A DNA stretch of 44,037 nt from Leptolyngbya sp. DLM2.Bin15 (GCA_007694125.1 RECH01000188.1:1-44037); one strand, 5' to 3'. Shown: positions 24,871-34,302, counted from the first letter of the stretch. A program made the numbers and translations. Notes: a model not told the origin generated them from the letters alone.

Positions 24871-25661
24871 CAGGTGACGAGCCCAACCACCACCAGGATC
24901 ACCCCTAGAACGATGCAGCCCACCATGCCATAGAACACAGCCTGAGCCGTTTTCTCCGCCGACTGGGTGAGTTCTTCATCCGTCTTCAAAGAAATCAGAT
25001 AGGACTTGCTGCCATCCAGCGGCTTTTGCAGCACCAAACTCCCCACCCCATCACTCACCGTCGCCAGAACAAGGGCCCGGCGTCCTAAGGGCAGAATTTG
25101 CTCCTTATAGCGATAGCCCAGCGTGCGCCGACCGCTACTTCCCGGCGAAAGGGTGAATGAAAATTGTCCAAAATTCAGCCGATTACCCGCCTGCTCCCCT
25201 TGGCGAAATTCATCCAGCACCTTAATAGTTTCGATCGCTGCCCCTTGGGGATCCACCTCAATTTTGCCGGTAGCATCCTCCAACCAGAAGGGCACCGACT
25301 GTTGATTGCTGGACACCGTTTCCGACGATCGCCGGGTAGATCGGGTGGTTTTGCCATCTTTATCGCGACTGGTGACCGTTTCTTCATACTCACGGGTCAC
25401 GGTCATCTTGTAATGCACACAGGCTTCTTGTTTCAGTTCTGAGACTAGGGGGCGATCGCAGCTAATTTGACCAACAACTTTGACATAATCTCGCCAACTG
25501 CCACCGCCAATTTCCGCCGCGATCGCACCCGCCGTTTGCTGCAGTTCAGCAACGGTGGTAGGTCGGGCAGATTTAAGGCTAAACGCTCGCTGTTTTTGAT
25601 GTCGCTGGACAAAAAATAGGCTGATCCCGACAACAATTAAAATAAAGCCAACAATATGCAT
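24870..25661 (-). CDS. GIDE-domain membrane protein
   Basis: The 263-residue protein starts with a membrane segment (residues 1-18, GFILIVVGISLFFVQRH) and ends with another (about 240-262). The middle holds the GIDE/MUL1-type domain (PF12483): KVVGQISCDRPLVSELKQEACVHYKMTVTREYEE, a charged loop, VPFWLEDATGKIEVDPQGA and RYKEQILPLGRRALVLATVSD. In animals this domain occurs in mitochondrial E3 ligases, but there is no RING here, so ligase activity is not implied. It may sense or bind something at the inner membrane. The next gene, yggU, is coupled to it. Confidence 0.8.
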   Translation of the reverse strand: MHIVGFILIVVGISLFFVQRHQKQRAFSLKSARPTTVAELQQTAGAIAAEIGGGSWRDYVKVVGQISCDRPLVSELKQEACVHYKMTVTREYEETVTSRDKDGKTTRSTRRSSETVSSNQQSVPFWLEDATGKIEVDPQGAAIETIKVLDEFRQGEQAGNRLNFGQFSFTLSPGSSGRRTLGYRYKEQILPLGRRALVLATVSDGVGSLVLQKPLDGSKSYLISLKTDEELTQSAEKTAQAVFYGMVGCIVLGVILVVVGLVT

Positions 25662-25890
25662 CTTGACTACCCTCTGCTGCGATGATCGCCGTTCAACAAC
25701 CTTAACTAGACGTGGGGGCGATAACGTCAGGGTGCCAGAACATCCTCGATGACCGATACCGTTCGGGCAGAGCCTCGAAATATTCAGCCCTACGTGAATT
25801 CAAGCCCCACGGTATATAGTGTGTACGACTTTAGGGGTATCCCTAGTAAAGTGCAACACTCGGTCACATTTTGACCACGCAGAGGGTGAC

Positions 25891-26367
25891 TTATGACACA
25901 TCAACGGCTTGCTCACCATCCAAAGGCTCTGTTGGATCGCTTTCTCCATCTTCACCTGAGACGTCTTCACCTGAGACATCTTCACCTGAGATATCTTCAC
26001 CTAAGACGTCCCCGTCCCCATCACCCTCAGCAACCGCTTCCCCATCGTAGGGATGAAAGCGGGGATGCAGCAGACGTTGAACCGGGCGATCGCCCTTGAG
26101 ATGCTGGTCAACAATCTCCGCCGCATCGTCTGGACGCACGCGACAATACCAAGTTTGATCCGGCATCACCTGCACGGTGGGCCCCGACGCACATTGACCG
26201 AGGCAGCCGCTAGAGCTGATCAGCACCCCCTTAGGAGCGATCGCCCTCAGGGCCGCCAGCACCTCAGGCGAATGGTTCCGCTCACAGGAGCGATACTGAC
26301 ACACCATGACGCAACGGCGCTTGATAGGAGGCTGAGAATCTTGGGATACAGACGAAGGTGAGTTCAA
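25891..26367 (-). CDS. Thioredoxin-like [2Fe-2S] ferredoxin with acidic tail
   Basis: The 158-residue product has a thioredoxin-like ferredoxin domain at about 15-92: C23-x4-C28 in MVCQYRSCERNHSPEVLAAL and C55-x3-C59 in SSSGCLGQCASGPTVQVMPD are the expected cluster ligands, as in NuoE-like small ferredoxins. It transfers electrons; its partner is unknown. The tail after about residue 110 is strongly acidic and contains four near-identical SGEDV-type pentapeptides from a 15-bp DNA repeat, which is unusual for this family and probably disordered. Confidence 0.82.
   Translation of the reverse strand: MNSPSSVSQDSQPPIKRRCVMVCQYRSCERNHSPEVLAALRAIAPKGVLISSSGCLGQCASGPTVQVMPDQTWYCRVRPDDAAEIVDQHLKGDRPVQRLLHPRFHPYDGEAVAEGDGDGDVLGEDISGEDVSGEDVSGEDGESDPTEPLDGEQAVDVS
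25949..26008. repeat. Four tandem copies of a 15-bp unit inside the ferredoxin gene
   Basis: TCTTCACCTGAGACG and close variants repeat four times in frame, encoding GEDV/I-S pentapeptides on the minus strand. Three of the differences fall in the last three bases of the unit and one within it. The length allows in-frame expansion or contraction. Confidence 0.93.
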
Positions 26368-26401
26368 AACACAAAACCCAGGGTCATCACCTCACCGCAG
26401 A

Positions 26402-26881
26402 TCACGATTGAGGCTTAAGAATTCGATCGAGGAAGGTATCCACGGATTGCTTAAACTGCCGCTGCCGCTGCCATGTTTGAAAGGCGCGATCGTAGTCTTC
26501 CCCTTGGGTATTAAACGTCTTCCAAGTGTCTAAAGAAAGACCTAAGCCCCAGCCCAGCAACACGTACAGCGACCAAGAGATATTCCCTGATGAAATCCAG
26601 TCAAACCCAATTAAAAAAATATTGATAATCAAATACTTCATCACATGCTGCTGCCAGCGCAGACGACGTATCTGATCAAACTCTTGGCGCTCGCGCTGGA
26701 TTTGCTGACGGCTGAACCACTCCTGCTCGGCCAGGGTCAGGTCATCAGCAGAAATACCCAGATCGTCGGCTATTTCCAGCAATTGCCCATGGGTTAGCTC
26801 TGCCCGATCTCCTTGGCGGGCGATCGCCAACTGTAAAATATTTTGCACATCTTCGGGGCTGTAGAGTTCTGGCTCTGGCAT
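26402..26881 (-). CDS. 2TM domain membrane protein
   Basis: A 159-residue protein. The N-terminal 60 residues (YSPEDVQNILQLAIARQGD, ADDLGISADDLTLAEQEW) look like a small helical domain found in cyanobacterial membrane proteins. Two membrane segments follow at about 83-97 and 103-117 and match the 2TM domain pattern (PF13239), with an amphipathic helix after them. Topology places both ends in the cytoplasm. Function unknown. It lies just upstream of the ferredoxin gene on the same strand. Confidence 0.7.
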   Translation of the reverse strand: MPEPELYSPEDVQNILQLAIARQGDRAELTHGQLLEIADDLGISADDLTLAEQEWFSRQQIQRERQEFDQIRRLRWQQHVMKYLIINIFLIGFDWISSGNISWSLYVLLGWGLGLSLDTWKTFNTQGEDYDRAFQTWQRQRQFKQSVDTFLDRILKPQS

Positions 26882-27194
26882 GGATGACCCTTCTTGCAGT
26901 TCAGCCTATCTCCGTTATACAAAACCCTATCCCAAATGGGGAAAATTCCTATGAAATCTAGTGAGGCAGCCCTTTGTTCAAGATATCTAGACGTTTCAAA
27001 CTCTGCTCCCTAAACATCTTCAGGATAATGTCTAGACTAGAGCCTCCACGAGTTCTTGCTTATGGAGTTCTATGGCGTCTTCACGATGCCGCAGAGAGCA
27101 CTTTCTATCTTCAGCTTAGCGGATTTGTTCTGCCTAGGAATCCCCCATAAAGGCGATATGCTGAGATAGCCCAGATCCTCTGCTTGCTGCCACT
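26882..27194. other. Divergent spacer without genes
   Basis: About 310 AT-rich bases lie between the 2TM gene and psiE. Both promoters must be here. I see no repeat, dyad or clear -10 worth naming. Confidence 0.4.
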
Positions 27195-27662
27195 ATGATT
27201 TCCGTACGCCGATTGTTAACACGGTTAACCCGCCTAGGCAACGATCAAGACTTCCTAACCTTTATTAAATATATTGAGTCTGGAGTCTCCAAGGCCCTCG
27301 GTCTGGCGATGGTGATTGTGGTGCTAGTGGCCATGATTGACCTATGCGTCTTCCTCGTCAACGATTTACTATCCACAACCGATCGCTTCTTTGCAACCAC
27401 CCTGATTGAAATCTTCGGTTTATTTTTAAATATTCTGATCGCCCTAGAAGTCTTAGAAAATATCACCGCCTATCTACGCAAGCATGTGGTGCAGGTCGAG
27501 CTGGTGATCGTCACGTCACTCACCGCCGTTGCTCGAAAAATCATTATTTTTGACTTCAACAAGGCCACAGGTATCGACCTCATCGGCTTAGCCCTGGCAA
27601 CCCTTGCCCTATCGGTCAGCTACTGGATTGTGCGCAACATGAATAATCCACAAGACTCGTGA
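27195..27662 (+). CDS. psiE: PsiE-family membrane protein
   Basis: The 155-residue protein has four membrane segments (about 34-54, 70-90, 97-115, 126-144) and the phosphate-starvation-inducible PsiE pattern (PF06146), visible in FFATTLIEIFGLFLNILIALEVLENI and YLRKHVVQVELVIVTSLTAVARKIII. In Escherichia coli the gene is phosphate regulated but its function is not settled. The cyanobacterial form is a single-gene unit ended by a hairpin that also faces tkt. No pho box was recognised upstream. Confidence 0.82.
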   Translation: MISVRRLLTRLTRLGNDQDFLTFIKYIESGVSKALGLAMVIVVLVAMIDLCVFLVNDLLSTTDRFFATTLIEIFGLFLNILIALEVLENITAYLRKHVVQVELVIVTSLTAVARKIIIFDFNKATGIDLIGLALATLALSVSYWIVRNMNNPQDS

Positions 27663-27710
27663 ACGACAGCGACCTACGGTTCTTCCATCCGTCAAACCAC
27701 CTTAAATCAA

Positions 27711-27740
27711 CAGCCCAGGGCGATCGCTCTGGGCTGTTGT
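27711..27740. terminator. Bidirectional terminator hairpin with HIP1 at its tip
   Basis: CAGCCCAG and CTGGGCTG form an 8-bp stem; the palindromic HIP1 octamer GCGATCGC fills the centre and can extend the stem. Plus-strand TTGTTCAT and minus-strand TTGATTT follow. It lies between convergent psiE and tkt. Confidence 0.8.
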
Positions 27741-27799
27741 TCATATATGACGCAAGCTCAGCGGGGATAGGTATCTCGTCCCCGCTATAGCTAGAAAAC

Positions 27800-29806
27800 C
27801 TAAGCTAGCAGTGCCTTAGCCTTAGCCAACACGTTGTCTACCGTGAAGCCAAACTTCTCTAAGCACACATCACCAGGGGCAGAAGCTCCAAAGGTATCGA
27901 TGCCAATGACATCGCCTGCGCTGCCCACATAGCGGCACCAGCCAAAGGTGGAGCCAGCTTCCACAGCCAAGCGCTTGGTCACAGCCTTCGGTAAGACGGA
28001 CTCTTTGTAGCTAGCATCTTGGGCATCAAACATTTCCCAAGACGGCATAGACACCACGCGCACCTTCTTGCCCTCAGCCTGCAGTTGCTTAGCAGCTTCA
28101 ACACAGAGGTGAACTTCGCTACCTGTACCAATCAAAATCAGGTCAGGCGTACCGTCGCTATCCGACAGGACATAGGCACCCTTAGCCACGCTATCAATCG
28201 AGCTGCCCACCAAGTTAGGCAGATTTTGACGGCTGAAAGCAATCAGGGTGGGGCCGTCCTGTTTTTCCACAGCTACCTTGTAGGCACCAGAAACTTCGTT
28301 ACCATCGGCCGGGCGCATAACGATCAGGTTAGGAATCACCCGTAGGGACGCGATGGTTTCCACGGGCTGGTGGGTGGGGCCATCTTCACCTAGACCGATG
28401 GAGTCGTGGGTCATCACGTAGATGACTTGGGCTTCCGACAGCGCCGATAGGCGAATGGCTGCCCGCATGTAGTCTGCGAACACGAGGAAAGTGGCGCAGT
28501 AGGGAATTAAGCCGGAGTTGTGCAGAGAAATCCCGTTACAAATTGCGCCCATACCGTGTTCACGCACCCCAAAGCGCATATTACGGTTTTGGTATTGCCC
28601 TTTTTGGAAGTCGCCAGAGACTTTCAATTCCGTCAGGTTGGAGTGGGTCAGGTCAGCGGAACCACCGACTAATTCAGGCAGCGCTGGAGCCAAGGCGTTT
28701 AGGGTTGCTTGGGAATTCTTGCGGGTTGCGATCGCTGCATCGTCAGGGGTGTAGGTAGGCAAACTATCTGCCCAACCTTCCGGCAATTTGCCCGACAGCA
28801 TCCGTTCAAATTCAGCGGCTTCGGCTGGATACTTGGTGCGGTAGGCGGCTAGGGTTTCCTGCCATTCAGCTTCATAGCTAGCGCCACGTTCCACGGCTTT
28901 GCGGAAGTGCGCCAGCGCATCTTCAGGTACCACAAAGGGCTCGTAGTTCCAACCTAGTTTTTCGCGGGTTGCTTCCACTTCGGAGGCTCCCAAAGCAGCA
29001 CCGTGAACACCGGCGGTGTTTTGCTTGTTGGGCGATCCGTAACCAATGGTGGTGGTGACTTTGATCAACGAGGGGCGATCGGTCACGGCCTTGGCAGCGG
29101 CGATCGCGTTGTCAATCGCTGCTAGATCCGTGTTGCCATCTTCCACATGCTGCACGTGCCAGCCGTAGGCTTCAAAGCGCTTGCCCACATCTTCGGTGAA
29201 GGCAATGTCGGTGGAACCATCGATGGAAATGTGGTTGTCGTCGTAGAGAGCAATCAGTTTGCCTAGACCTAGGTGTCCTGCCAAAGAGCAGGCCTCGCCA
29301 GAGACCCCTTCCATGTTGCAGCCATCGCCTAGAATCACGTAGGTATAGTGATCAACCAAGGTTGCATCTGGCTTGTTGAAGCGGGCAGCTAGGTGGGCCT
29401 CCGCCATCGCCAAACCCACACCATTAGCAATCCCCTGACCTAGGGGGCCGGTGGTGACTTCAACGCCAGCAGTTTCAAAGTTTTCTGGGTGTCCGGGGGT
29501 GCGAGCGCCCCATTGACGGAAGCTCTTCACGTCATCTAAGGTGACGCTGTCGTAGCCGGTTAGGTGCAGCAGGGCGTACTGCAGCATACAACCATGCCCC
29601 GCCGACAATACAAAGCGATCGCGGTTAAACCACTGAGGATTTTTGGGGTTAAAGCGCATGAAGCGATCCCACAGCACAAATGCCATAGGAGCAGCGCCCA
29701 TCGGCAGGCCGGGGTGACCAGACTTCGCCTTCTCAACAGCATCGATCGCTAGAAAACGAATGGAGTTGATGCACAGTTGTTCTAGTGATTGGGTTGCGAC
29801 AGTCAT
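27800..29806 (-). CDS. tkt: Transketolase
   Basis: The 668-residue thiamine-diphosphate enzyme moves two-carbon units between sugar phosphates in the Calvin and pentose phosphate cycles. Motifs: [18 protein letters not shown] near residue 30, [25 protein letters not shown] with the cofactor GDG...N motif, [18 protein letters not shown] (residue ~400) and [16 protein letters not shown]. The length is standard. I start at MTVATQ; the six-codon extension upstream has no SD. It is downstream of fabF on the same strand, the acpP-fabF-tkt order common in cyanobacteria, though with 559 bases between them it likely has its own promoter. Confidence 0.96.
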   Translation of the reverse strand: MTVATQSLEQLCINSIRFLAIDAVEKAKSGHPGLPMGAAPMAFVLWDRFMRFNPKNPQWFNRDRFVLSAGHGCMLQYALLHLTGYDSVTLDDVKSFRQWGARTPGHPENFETAGVEVTTGPLGQGIANGVGLAMAEAHLAARFNKPDATLVDHYTYVILGDGCNMEGVSGEACSLAGHLGLGKLIALYDDNHISIDGSTDIAFTEDVGKRFEAYGWHVQHVEDGNTDLAAIDNAIAAAKAVTDRPSLIKVTTTIGYGSPNKQNTAGVHGAALGASEVEATREKLGWNYEPFVVPEDALAHFRKAVERGASYEAEWQETLAAYRTKYPAEAAEFERMLSGKLPEGWADSLPTYTPDDAAIATRKNSQATLNALAPALPELVGGSADLTHSNLTELKVSGDFQKGQYQNRNMRFGVREHGMGAICNGISLHNSGLIPYCATFLVFADYMRAAIRLSALSEAQVIYVMTHDSIGLGEDGPTHQPVETIASLRVIPNLIVMRPADGNEVSGAYKVAVEKQDGPTLIAFSRQNLPNLVGSSIDSVAKGAYVLSDSDGTPDLILIGTGSEVHLCVEAAKQLQAEGKKVRVVSMPSWEMFDAQDASYKESVLPKAVTKRLAVEAGSTFGWCRYVGSAGDVIGIDTFGASAPGDVCLEKFGFTVDNVLAKAKALLA

Positions 29807-30365
29807 AGACTCTTTACTTCTCAACGACGGTTTAACGCTAGGTTCGACATAGGGGGGGATTCATACAACCCCCATCGGGCAGCACTCCCATCATCCCACC
29901 AGTGACTACGATCAACAAGGGTGACGGCAACGACTGTCAGACAGCCATTTTCGGTACTGTGTACTTTAAAAATTATGGGCAATATGATCGCCAAAAATCG
30001 GGCTGAGCGCCTCAATAACGAAGGCAGCAGGTTTGAGTTGAGCCTGTTACGATCCCAACCCAGCGATCGCCCAGCCATGCGATCGCCCGAGTGACATAAG
30101 TATAGTTACCTATTAGAAAACCTTAAACTTATATATACCTCATTTTGGGGATCAACATGAAGAAAAAAGTCAACCAAATTCTATTTTCTCGTCATGTTGC
30201 TGTAACAATTGCAACGATTTAGGGGAAATGTGGCAAAGTTTAACAAGTTTCACTGGGGGGGACAGGCGATCGCTCCTAGAGGGGCTGGGGGATGTCCTCA
30301 CCTAGGGCGGCGATCGCTGCTCTAGCTGCGGTCTGGTACCTACTGTTGATGACAACAGTCAAGAC
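29807..30365. other. 559-base spacer between tkt and fabF
   Basis: It should hold the tkt promoter (minus strand). GTAC-N3-GTAC at 29954-29964 is a dyad about 150 bases upstream of tkt. A run with TATATATA near 30131 precedes a small plus-strand open frame listed separately. Part of this stretch is markedly AT-rich compared with the window. Confidence 0.5.
30157..30222 (+). CDS. Possible 21-residue small protein
   Basis: ATG-initiated frame giving MKKKVNQILFSRHVAVTIATI: a basic N-terminus followed by a mildly hydrophobic stretch. GGGGAT lies 6 bases before the ATG, and TATATATA about 20 bases upstream could be a -10 element. It is not one of the small photosystem or cytochrome subunits I know. 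Without conservation it remains a candidate. Confidence 0.2.
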   Translation: MKKKVNQILFSRHVAVTIATI

Positions 30366-31625
30366 CTACGGTCGATACTTACGAAACACGAGGGTTACAT
30401 TATGCCCACCAAACCCAAAGGAGTTGGAGAGAGCAACCTCCACCGGCATCTGCCGGCTTTGATTAGCGATGTAGTCTAGGTCGCAGGCAGGGTCAGGGTT
30501 TTCTAGATTGATCGTTGGCGGAACGCGATCGTGATGCACGGCTTTCACCGCCGCCACCGCTTCAATGCCTCCCGATCCCCCTAGCAGGTGACCCGTCATG
30601 GACTTGGTTGAGCTAATGGCAAGGTCGTAGGCGCGATCGCCCAGGGCTGTTTTAATAGCCGTGGTCTCTGTGGAGTCATTGGCTGGGGTGCTGGTGCCGT
30701 GGGCGTTGATATAGCTGACCATATCTGGCGTCACGTTGGCATCTTTCATCGAAAGCTGCATAGCGCGGGCAGCCCCTTCTCCCCCCGGCACCGGTGAGGT
30801 CATGTGGTAAGCATCACAGGTCATGCCATAGCCCACGATTTCCGCATAGATGCGGGCCCCACGGCTAAGGGCATGATCCAAGGCTTCTAACACCAGGATG
30901 CCAGCCCCTTCTCCCATGACAAACCCATCGCGATCGCGATCGAAGGGACGACAGGCATGGGCTGGATCGTCATTGCGAGTGGACAGGGCCCGCGCCGACG
31001 CAAATCCGGCAAAGGAGAGCGATCGCACCGCCGCTTCTGCACCACCACAGATCATCGCCTGGGCAAAACCACGCTGCACGAGACGAAATGCATCTCCCAC
31101 CGCATTCGATCCCGCCGCACAGGCCGTCACCGGACAAGAGTTGGGCCCTTTTGCGCCAATGTGAATAGCCGTTAGCCCTGCGGCCATGTTGGCAATCATC
31201 ATGGGAATCATGAATGGGCTACAGCGATCGGGACCACGGGTCAAATTAATTTCCTGTTGATCCTCCAGCACCTTCAGCCCACCAATGCCGGTGCCAATCA
31301 CGACGCCAATTTGCTCAGCATTGAGATCGGTGACCTCTAGCTGGGCATCGGCGATCGCCTGCTTGCTTGCAACGACCGCAAACTGGGCAAACCGATCCAT
31401 CCGCTTGACATCTTTTCGGTCTAGATAGTCCAGCGGCTCAAAATCTTTTACTTCTCCCGCAATGCGGCAAGCATGGCGAGACGCATCAAACAAGGTAATT
31501 GGAGCAATACCGTTTTTGCCGGCTAGTAACCCGTCCCAGTAGTCAGACAAGGTATTACCAATCGGCGTGACGGCTCCCATACCGGTCACAACGACTCGCT
31601 TATAATCAGAACCTGCACGTACCAT
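30366..31625 (-). CDS. fabF: Beta-ketoacyl-ACP synthase II
   Basis: The 419-residue condensing enzyme extends acyl-ACP with malonyl-ACP. The active-site triad is visible: Cys in VTACAAGSNAVGDA, His in NAHGTSTPANDSTE and His in SMTGHLLGGSGG. RVVVTGMGAVTPIGN begins the fold. I start at MVRAGSDYKRV, since nine upstream codons are not conserved-looking. Together with acpP, 228 bases upstream on the same strand, it forms the core of fatty-acid elongation. Confidence 0.95.
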   Translation of the reverse strand: MVRAGSDYKRVVVTGMGAVTPIGNTLSDYWDGLLAGKNGIAPITLFDASRHACRIAGEVKDFEPLDYLDRKDVKRMDRFAQFAVVASKQAIADAQLEVTDLNAEQIGVVIGTGIGGLKVLEDQQEINLTRGPDRCSPFMIPMMIANMAAGLTAIHIGAKGPNSCPVTACAAGSNAVGDAFRLVQRGFAQAMICGGAEAAVRSLSFAGFASARALSTRNDDPAHACRPFDRDRDGFVMGEGAGILVLEALDHALSRGARIYAEIVGYGMTCDAYHMTSPVPGGEGAARAMQLSMKDANVTPDMVSYINAHGTSTPANDSTETTAIKTALGDRAYDLAISSTKSMTGHLLGGSGGIEAVAAVKAVHHDRVPPTINLENPDPACDLDYIANQSRQMPVEVALSNSFGFGGHNVTLVFRKYRP

Positions 31626-31853
31626 GGCTTCAGGCGTAAGGGACGTTAACAACGACCTGCAATGACGTGAGCCATCGCAGCACTGCGGCTTGCAACAAGT
31701 GTGATGGTGCTGCCTACAGCTTGATACAGAATTTGGATCTCAAACATCATGCAAACGAGCGATCGCCCTTGACGTACTCAAGGTGTGGCAACCTATGCGG
31801 TGAACCATGCCCCCGTTCACCGCAGGCGATCGCTTTGGGGGGAACCCATCACA

Positions 31854-32099
31854 CTAAGCTGCGGCTTTGCTGTTGATGTAATCAACGGCAGATTGCACCG
31901 TAGCAATTTTTTCAGCCGCTTCGTCAGGAATTTCAATGTCGAATTCTTCTTCCAGGGCCATGACTAATTCCACCGTATCGAGGGAGTCTGCACCCAAGTC
32001 ATTGGCGAAACTTGCTTCCGGTTTCACTTCGTTAATATCAACACTGAGTTGATCTGCAACTATCTTCTGAACTTTCAGAAACGTGTCGTCTTGGCTCAT
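31854..32099 (-). CDS. acpP: Acyl carrier protein
   Basis: An 81-residue acidic protein with the phosphopantetheine site [18 protein letters not shown]; Ser39 carries the prosthetic arm. It shuttles acyl chains in fatty-acid synthesis. AAGGA stands 7-8 bases before the ATG. It is the first gene of the acpP-fabF group. Confidence 0.96.
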   Translation of the reverse strand: MSQDDTFLKVQKIVADQLSVDINEVKPEASFANDLGADSLDTVELVMALEEEFDIEIPDEAAEKIATVQSAVDYINSKAAA

Positions 32100-32578
32100 A
32101 GTTTTCCTTCTGCTTTTGACGTAGCCTATACGAGCGGTTAATGGATGCCTTTTTTGCCCAGACCCATACCGATCTCAACAAGTCACTCACCCCATACAGG
32201 CATTCCTGGGTCAGAGCGTGAGCATTCCTCCATCTTATCGGAAAGCGTGACCCCCTTTGCAGGGATCTCATCTTGGGGTTGGGTCTCCTTGCAAAACAGA
32301 CTATCTCTAGGCCGTAACAAGTCTTGCTGGCTCTAGCGTTCAGCGTTTATTTGCTTCCCAAAGAGCGATCGTTTCGGGCGCTGAAACCTCAAAACCAGCT
32401 TGGCAACTCCAGGATGGTGACCATGACTGTGGGACAACCTCGCTCCTGAGAGGCTGCCGTTCTACTCTGAAGCAACAGGACAAACCCAGCCCATCTTTGT
32501 ACAATCGTCCCTAGTACAAACGTTACGAGTACAACTTTCTTAACCGGTGTAAGAACGGCACCTTCTGGCATTCTCCCC
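32100..32578. other. Divergent spacer between acpP and the deacetylase-like gene
   Basis: These 479 bases contain the acpP promoter on the minus strand (TATAGG about 35 bases before the start is a possible -10) and the promoter of the deacetylase-like gene. Several open frames of 60-80 codons overlap here, none with protein character. Confidence 0.4.
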
Positions 32579-33496
32579 ATGGATCTTCCACTGGTTTATC
32601 ATCCCGGCTACGTCGCACCGCTACCCTCCACCCATCGCTTTCCGATGGTGAAGTTTCGGCGACTTCACGACCTGCTGATCTCCAGCGGCATCGCCCAGCC
32701 CCAGCAATTCCACCAGCCAGACGCACCGCCTCAGCAGTGGTTTGAACTGGTTCACAATCCTGTCTATGTGCAGCAATACTGCACGGGATCGCTAGACACC
32801 AAGGCCCAGCGCCGCATTGGTCTACCTTGGAGCGAAAGCCTCATGAACCGCACTCGCATTGCCATCGGTGGCACGGTGCTCACGGCTACCCTGGCTCTCA
32901 AGCATGGTCTGGCCTGCAATACGGCCGGGGGGACTCACCATGCTTTTCCCGACTATGGGTCAGGGTTTTGTATTTTCAACGATTTAGCGATCGCTGCCCG
33001 CGTCATTCAACACCAGGGGCTGGCTCAGCGCATTTTGATCCTCGACCTCGATGTTCACCAAGGGGACGGCACCGCCCTCATTTTTCAGCAGGATGACAGC
33101 GTCTTCACCTTCTCCATGCACTGCGAGGCCAATTTTCCGGGGCGAAAACAGGTGAGCGATCTAGACGTGCCGCTGCCGATTGGCATGGAGGACGAGGAAT
33201 ACCTCAAAACCTTAGACCGCTATCTGCCCGATCTGCTCTCCCAGGTCAAACCCGATCTGGTGCTCTACGATGCTGGCGTTGATCCCCACGTGAGCGATCG
33301 CTTGGGCAAACTAGCCCTCACCGATCACGGCATCTTCTGTCGTGAAATGCAGGTGTTGCAAACCTGTGTCTCCCAGGGCTATCCGGTGGCCTGTGTGATT
33401 GGCGGCGGCTACAGCGATGACTTTGAAGCCTTGGTCTATCGCCATTCCCTCCTGCATCGAGCCGCCAGCACCGTCTATCGCCACCAGCGCCTCTAG
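32579..33496 (+). CDS. Histone-deacetylase-family (AcuC-like) hydrolase
   Basis: The 305-residue zinc enzyme shows the class I/II deacetylase motifs: NTAGGTHHAFPDYGSGFCIF with the paired histidines, ILDLDVHQGDGTA with metal-binding D and H, and LYDAGVDPHVSDRLG with the third ligand. IGGGYSDD near the C-terminus is also typical. Bacterial members remove acetyl groups from proteins such as acetyl-CoA synthetase or from polyamines and small amides; this one's target is unknown. It is a single-gene unit. Confidence 0.9.
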   Translation: MDLPLVYHPGYVAPLPSTHRFPMVKFRRLHDLLISSGIAQPQQFHQPDAPPQQWFELVHNPVYVQQYCTGSLDTKAQRRIGLPWSESLMNRTRIAIGGTVLTATLALKHGLACNTAGGTHHAFPDYGSGFCIFNDLAIAARVIQHQGLAQRILILDLDVHQGDGTALIFQQDDSVFTFSMHCEANFPGRKQVSDLDVPLPIGMEDEEYLKTLDRYLPDLLSQVKPDLVLYDAGVDPHVSDRLGKLALTDHGIFCREMQVLQTCVSQGYPVACVIGGGYSDDFEALVYRHSLLHRAASTVYRHQRL

Positions 33497-33507
33497 CTGT
33501 GATCTCC

Positions 33508-34074
33508 CTACCGTAAGCGCTCTGGCTGGGGTGGGCCGTCTGGCGACAGCAGCGGCGGCGATCGCTTCCAGCCTCTCAGCGCGATCACCGTTGGGGGCGA
33601 TGCTTGGGGCGATGGTTGGGGCAATCGACGGGGCGATCGCTGCCGAGAGGGTGTCCGCAGGGCTTGGGCAATCAGCCGCAGCACCGTCCACAGCAGCAGA
33701 CCTAAGCTGCATAGAAAGAACCCTAGGGACGCCACAATCAGCCCATTCCAGGGAATAAACGCCCGCAGGGCCAGCAGGACAGTACTGCCCAGATTGGCCG
33801 CGAAGGCATAGTACACCAGCAGCAGCGACTGGCGTTCCTGACGATAGCGACGACGCACATCCTGCACCCTATCGCGCAAATCTGGAGGGCGATCGCCCGG
33901 GTGCAGATCCCTCGACATCGAGCGATTCCAGACCTTGCTGATGTCCTGAAGCTGCCCCCAGGATCGTTGCTGGCGTAGCGCCAACACCAGCAGCACGACT
34001 ACACATATCCCTCCCAAAATCAGCGAATTTAAGATGAGCTGCAGGAGCTGACTGGTTTGCTCAATCGACATCAT
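33508..34074 (-). CDS. Membrane protein of unknown function with Pro-rich tail
   Basis: A 188-residue product. Hydrophobic segments lie at about 10-33, 82-103 and 107-133, so three membrane passes are likely. A basic loop (RDRVQDVRRRYRQERQ) lies between the first two. The last 45 residues are Arg/Pro/Ser-rich; part of that tail is encoded by a 12-bp tandem repeat, and antisense open frames over it are artefacts of the repeat. No family recognised. It converges with the deacetylase-like gene across 11 bases. Confidence 0.6.
   Translation of the reverse strand: MMSIEQTSQLLQLILNSLILGGICVVVLLVLALRQQRSWGQLQDISKVWNRSMSRDLHPGDRPPDLRDRVQDVRRRYRQERQSLLLVYYAFAANLGSTVLLALRAFIPWNGLIVASLGFFLCSLGLLLWTVLRLIAQALRTPSRQRSPRRLPQPSPQASPPTVIALRGWKRSPPLLSPDGPPQPERLR
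33594..33641. repeat. Four tandem 12-bp units related to HIP1
   Basis: GGGGCGATGCTT, GGGGCGATGGTT, GGGGCAATCGAC and GGGGCGATCGCT follow head to tail. The last contains the HIP1 octamer. The units lie inside the C-terminal coding part of the membrane protein and keep its frame (12 = 4 codons). Confidence 0.9.
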
Positions 34075-34302
34075 GGCGACGGGCCTCGCGCGAGTTGAAT
34101 CGTTTGGTTGCTATAACTCTAGATTTAAGTACAATTGTATTAGTTAACCTCTAATCAAGCAATGCCTAGGGTTGATGTGCGTCGGCTCCCCTTGCGGGGC
34201 CGACGTTTCCTTGCTCCACACCTCCCCTAAGCGTAGCGAAACGTATCCCAGGGCGATCGCCTCTCAATCGTCTTCATTCTGCAAAAAATCTATCGCTAAA
34301 CC

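Noticed and set aside
25949-26008. CRISPR array
   Set aside because: The units are 15 bp with no spacers and encode a protein tail in frame; no cas genes are near. The 7, 12 and 16 bp repeats fail for the same reason.
29954-29964. GTAC-N3-GTAC dyad as a LexA box
   Set aside because: The cyanobacterial LexA-type site has four bases between the half-sites; here there are three, and tkt is not a known SOS gene.
33311-33758. Two overlapping frames of 119-133 codons over the end of the deacetylase and the membrane-protein tail
   Set aside because: They are products of the 12-bp repeat and of antisense to a good gene.
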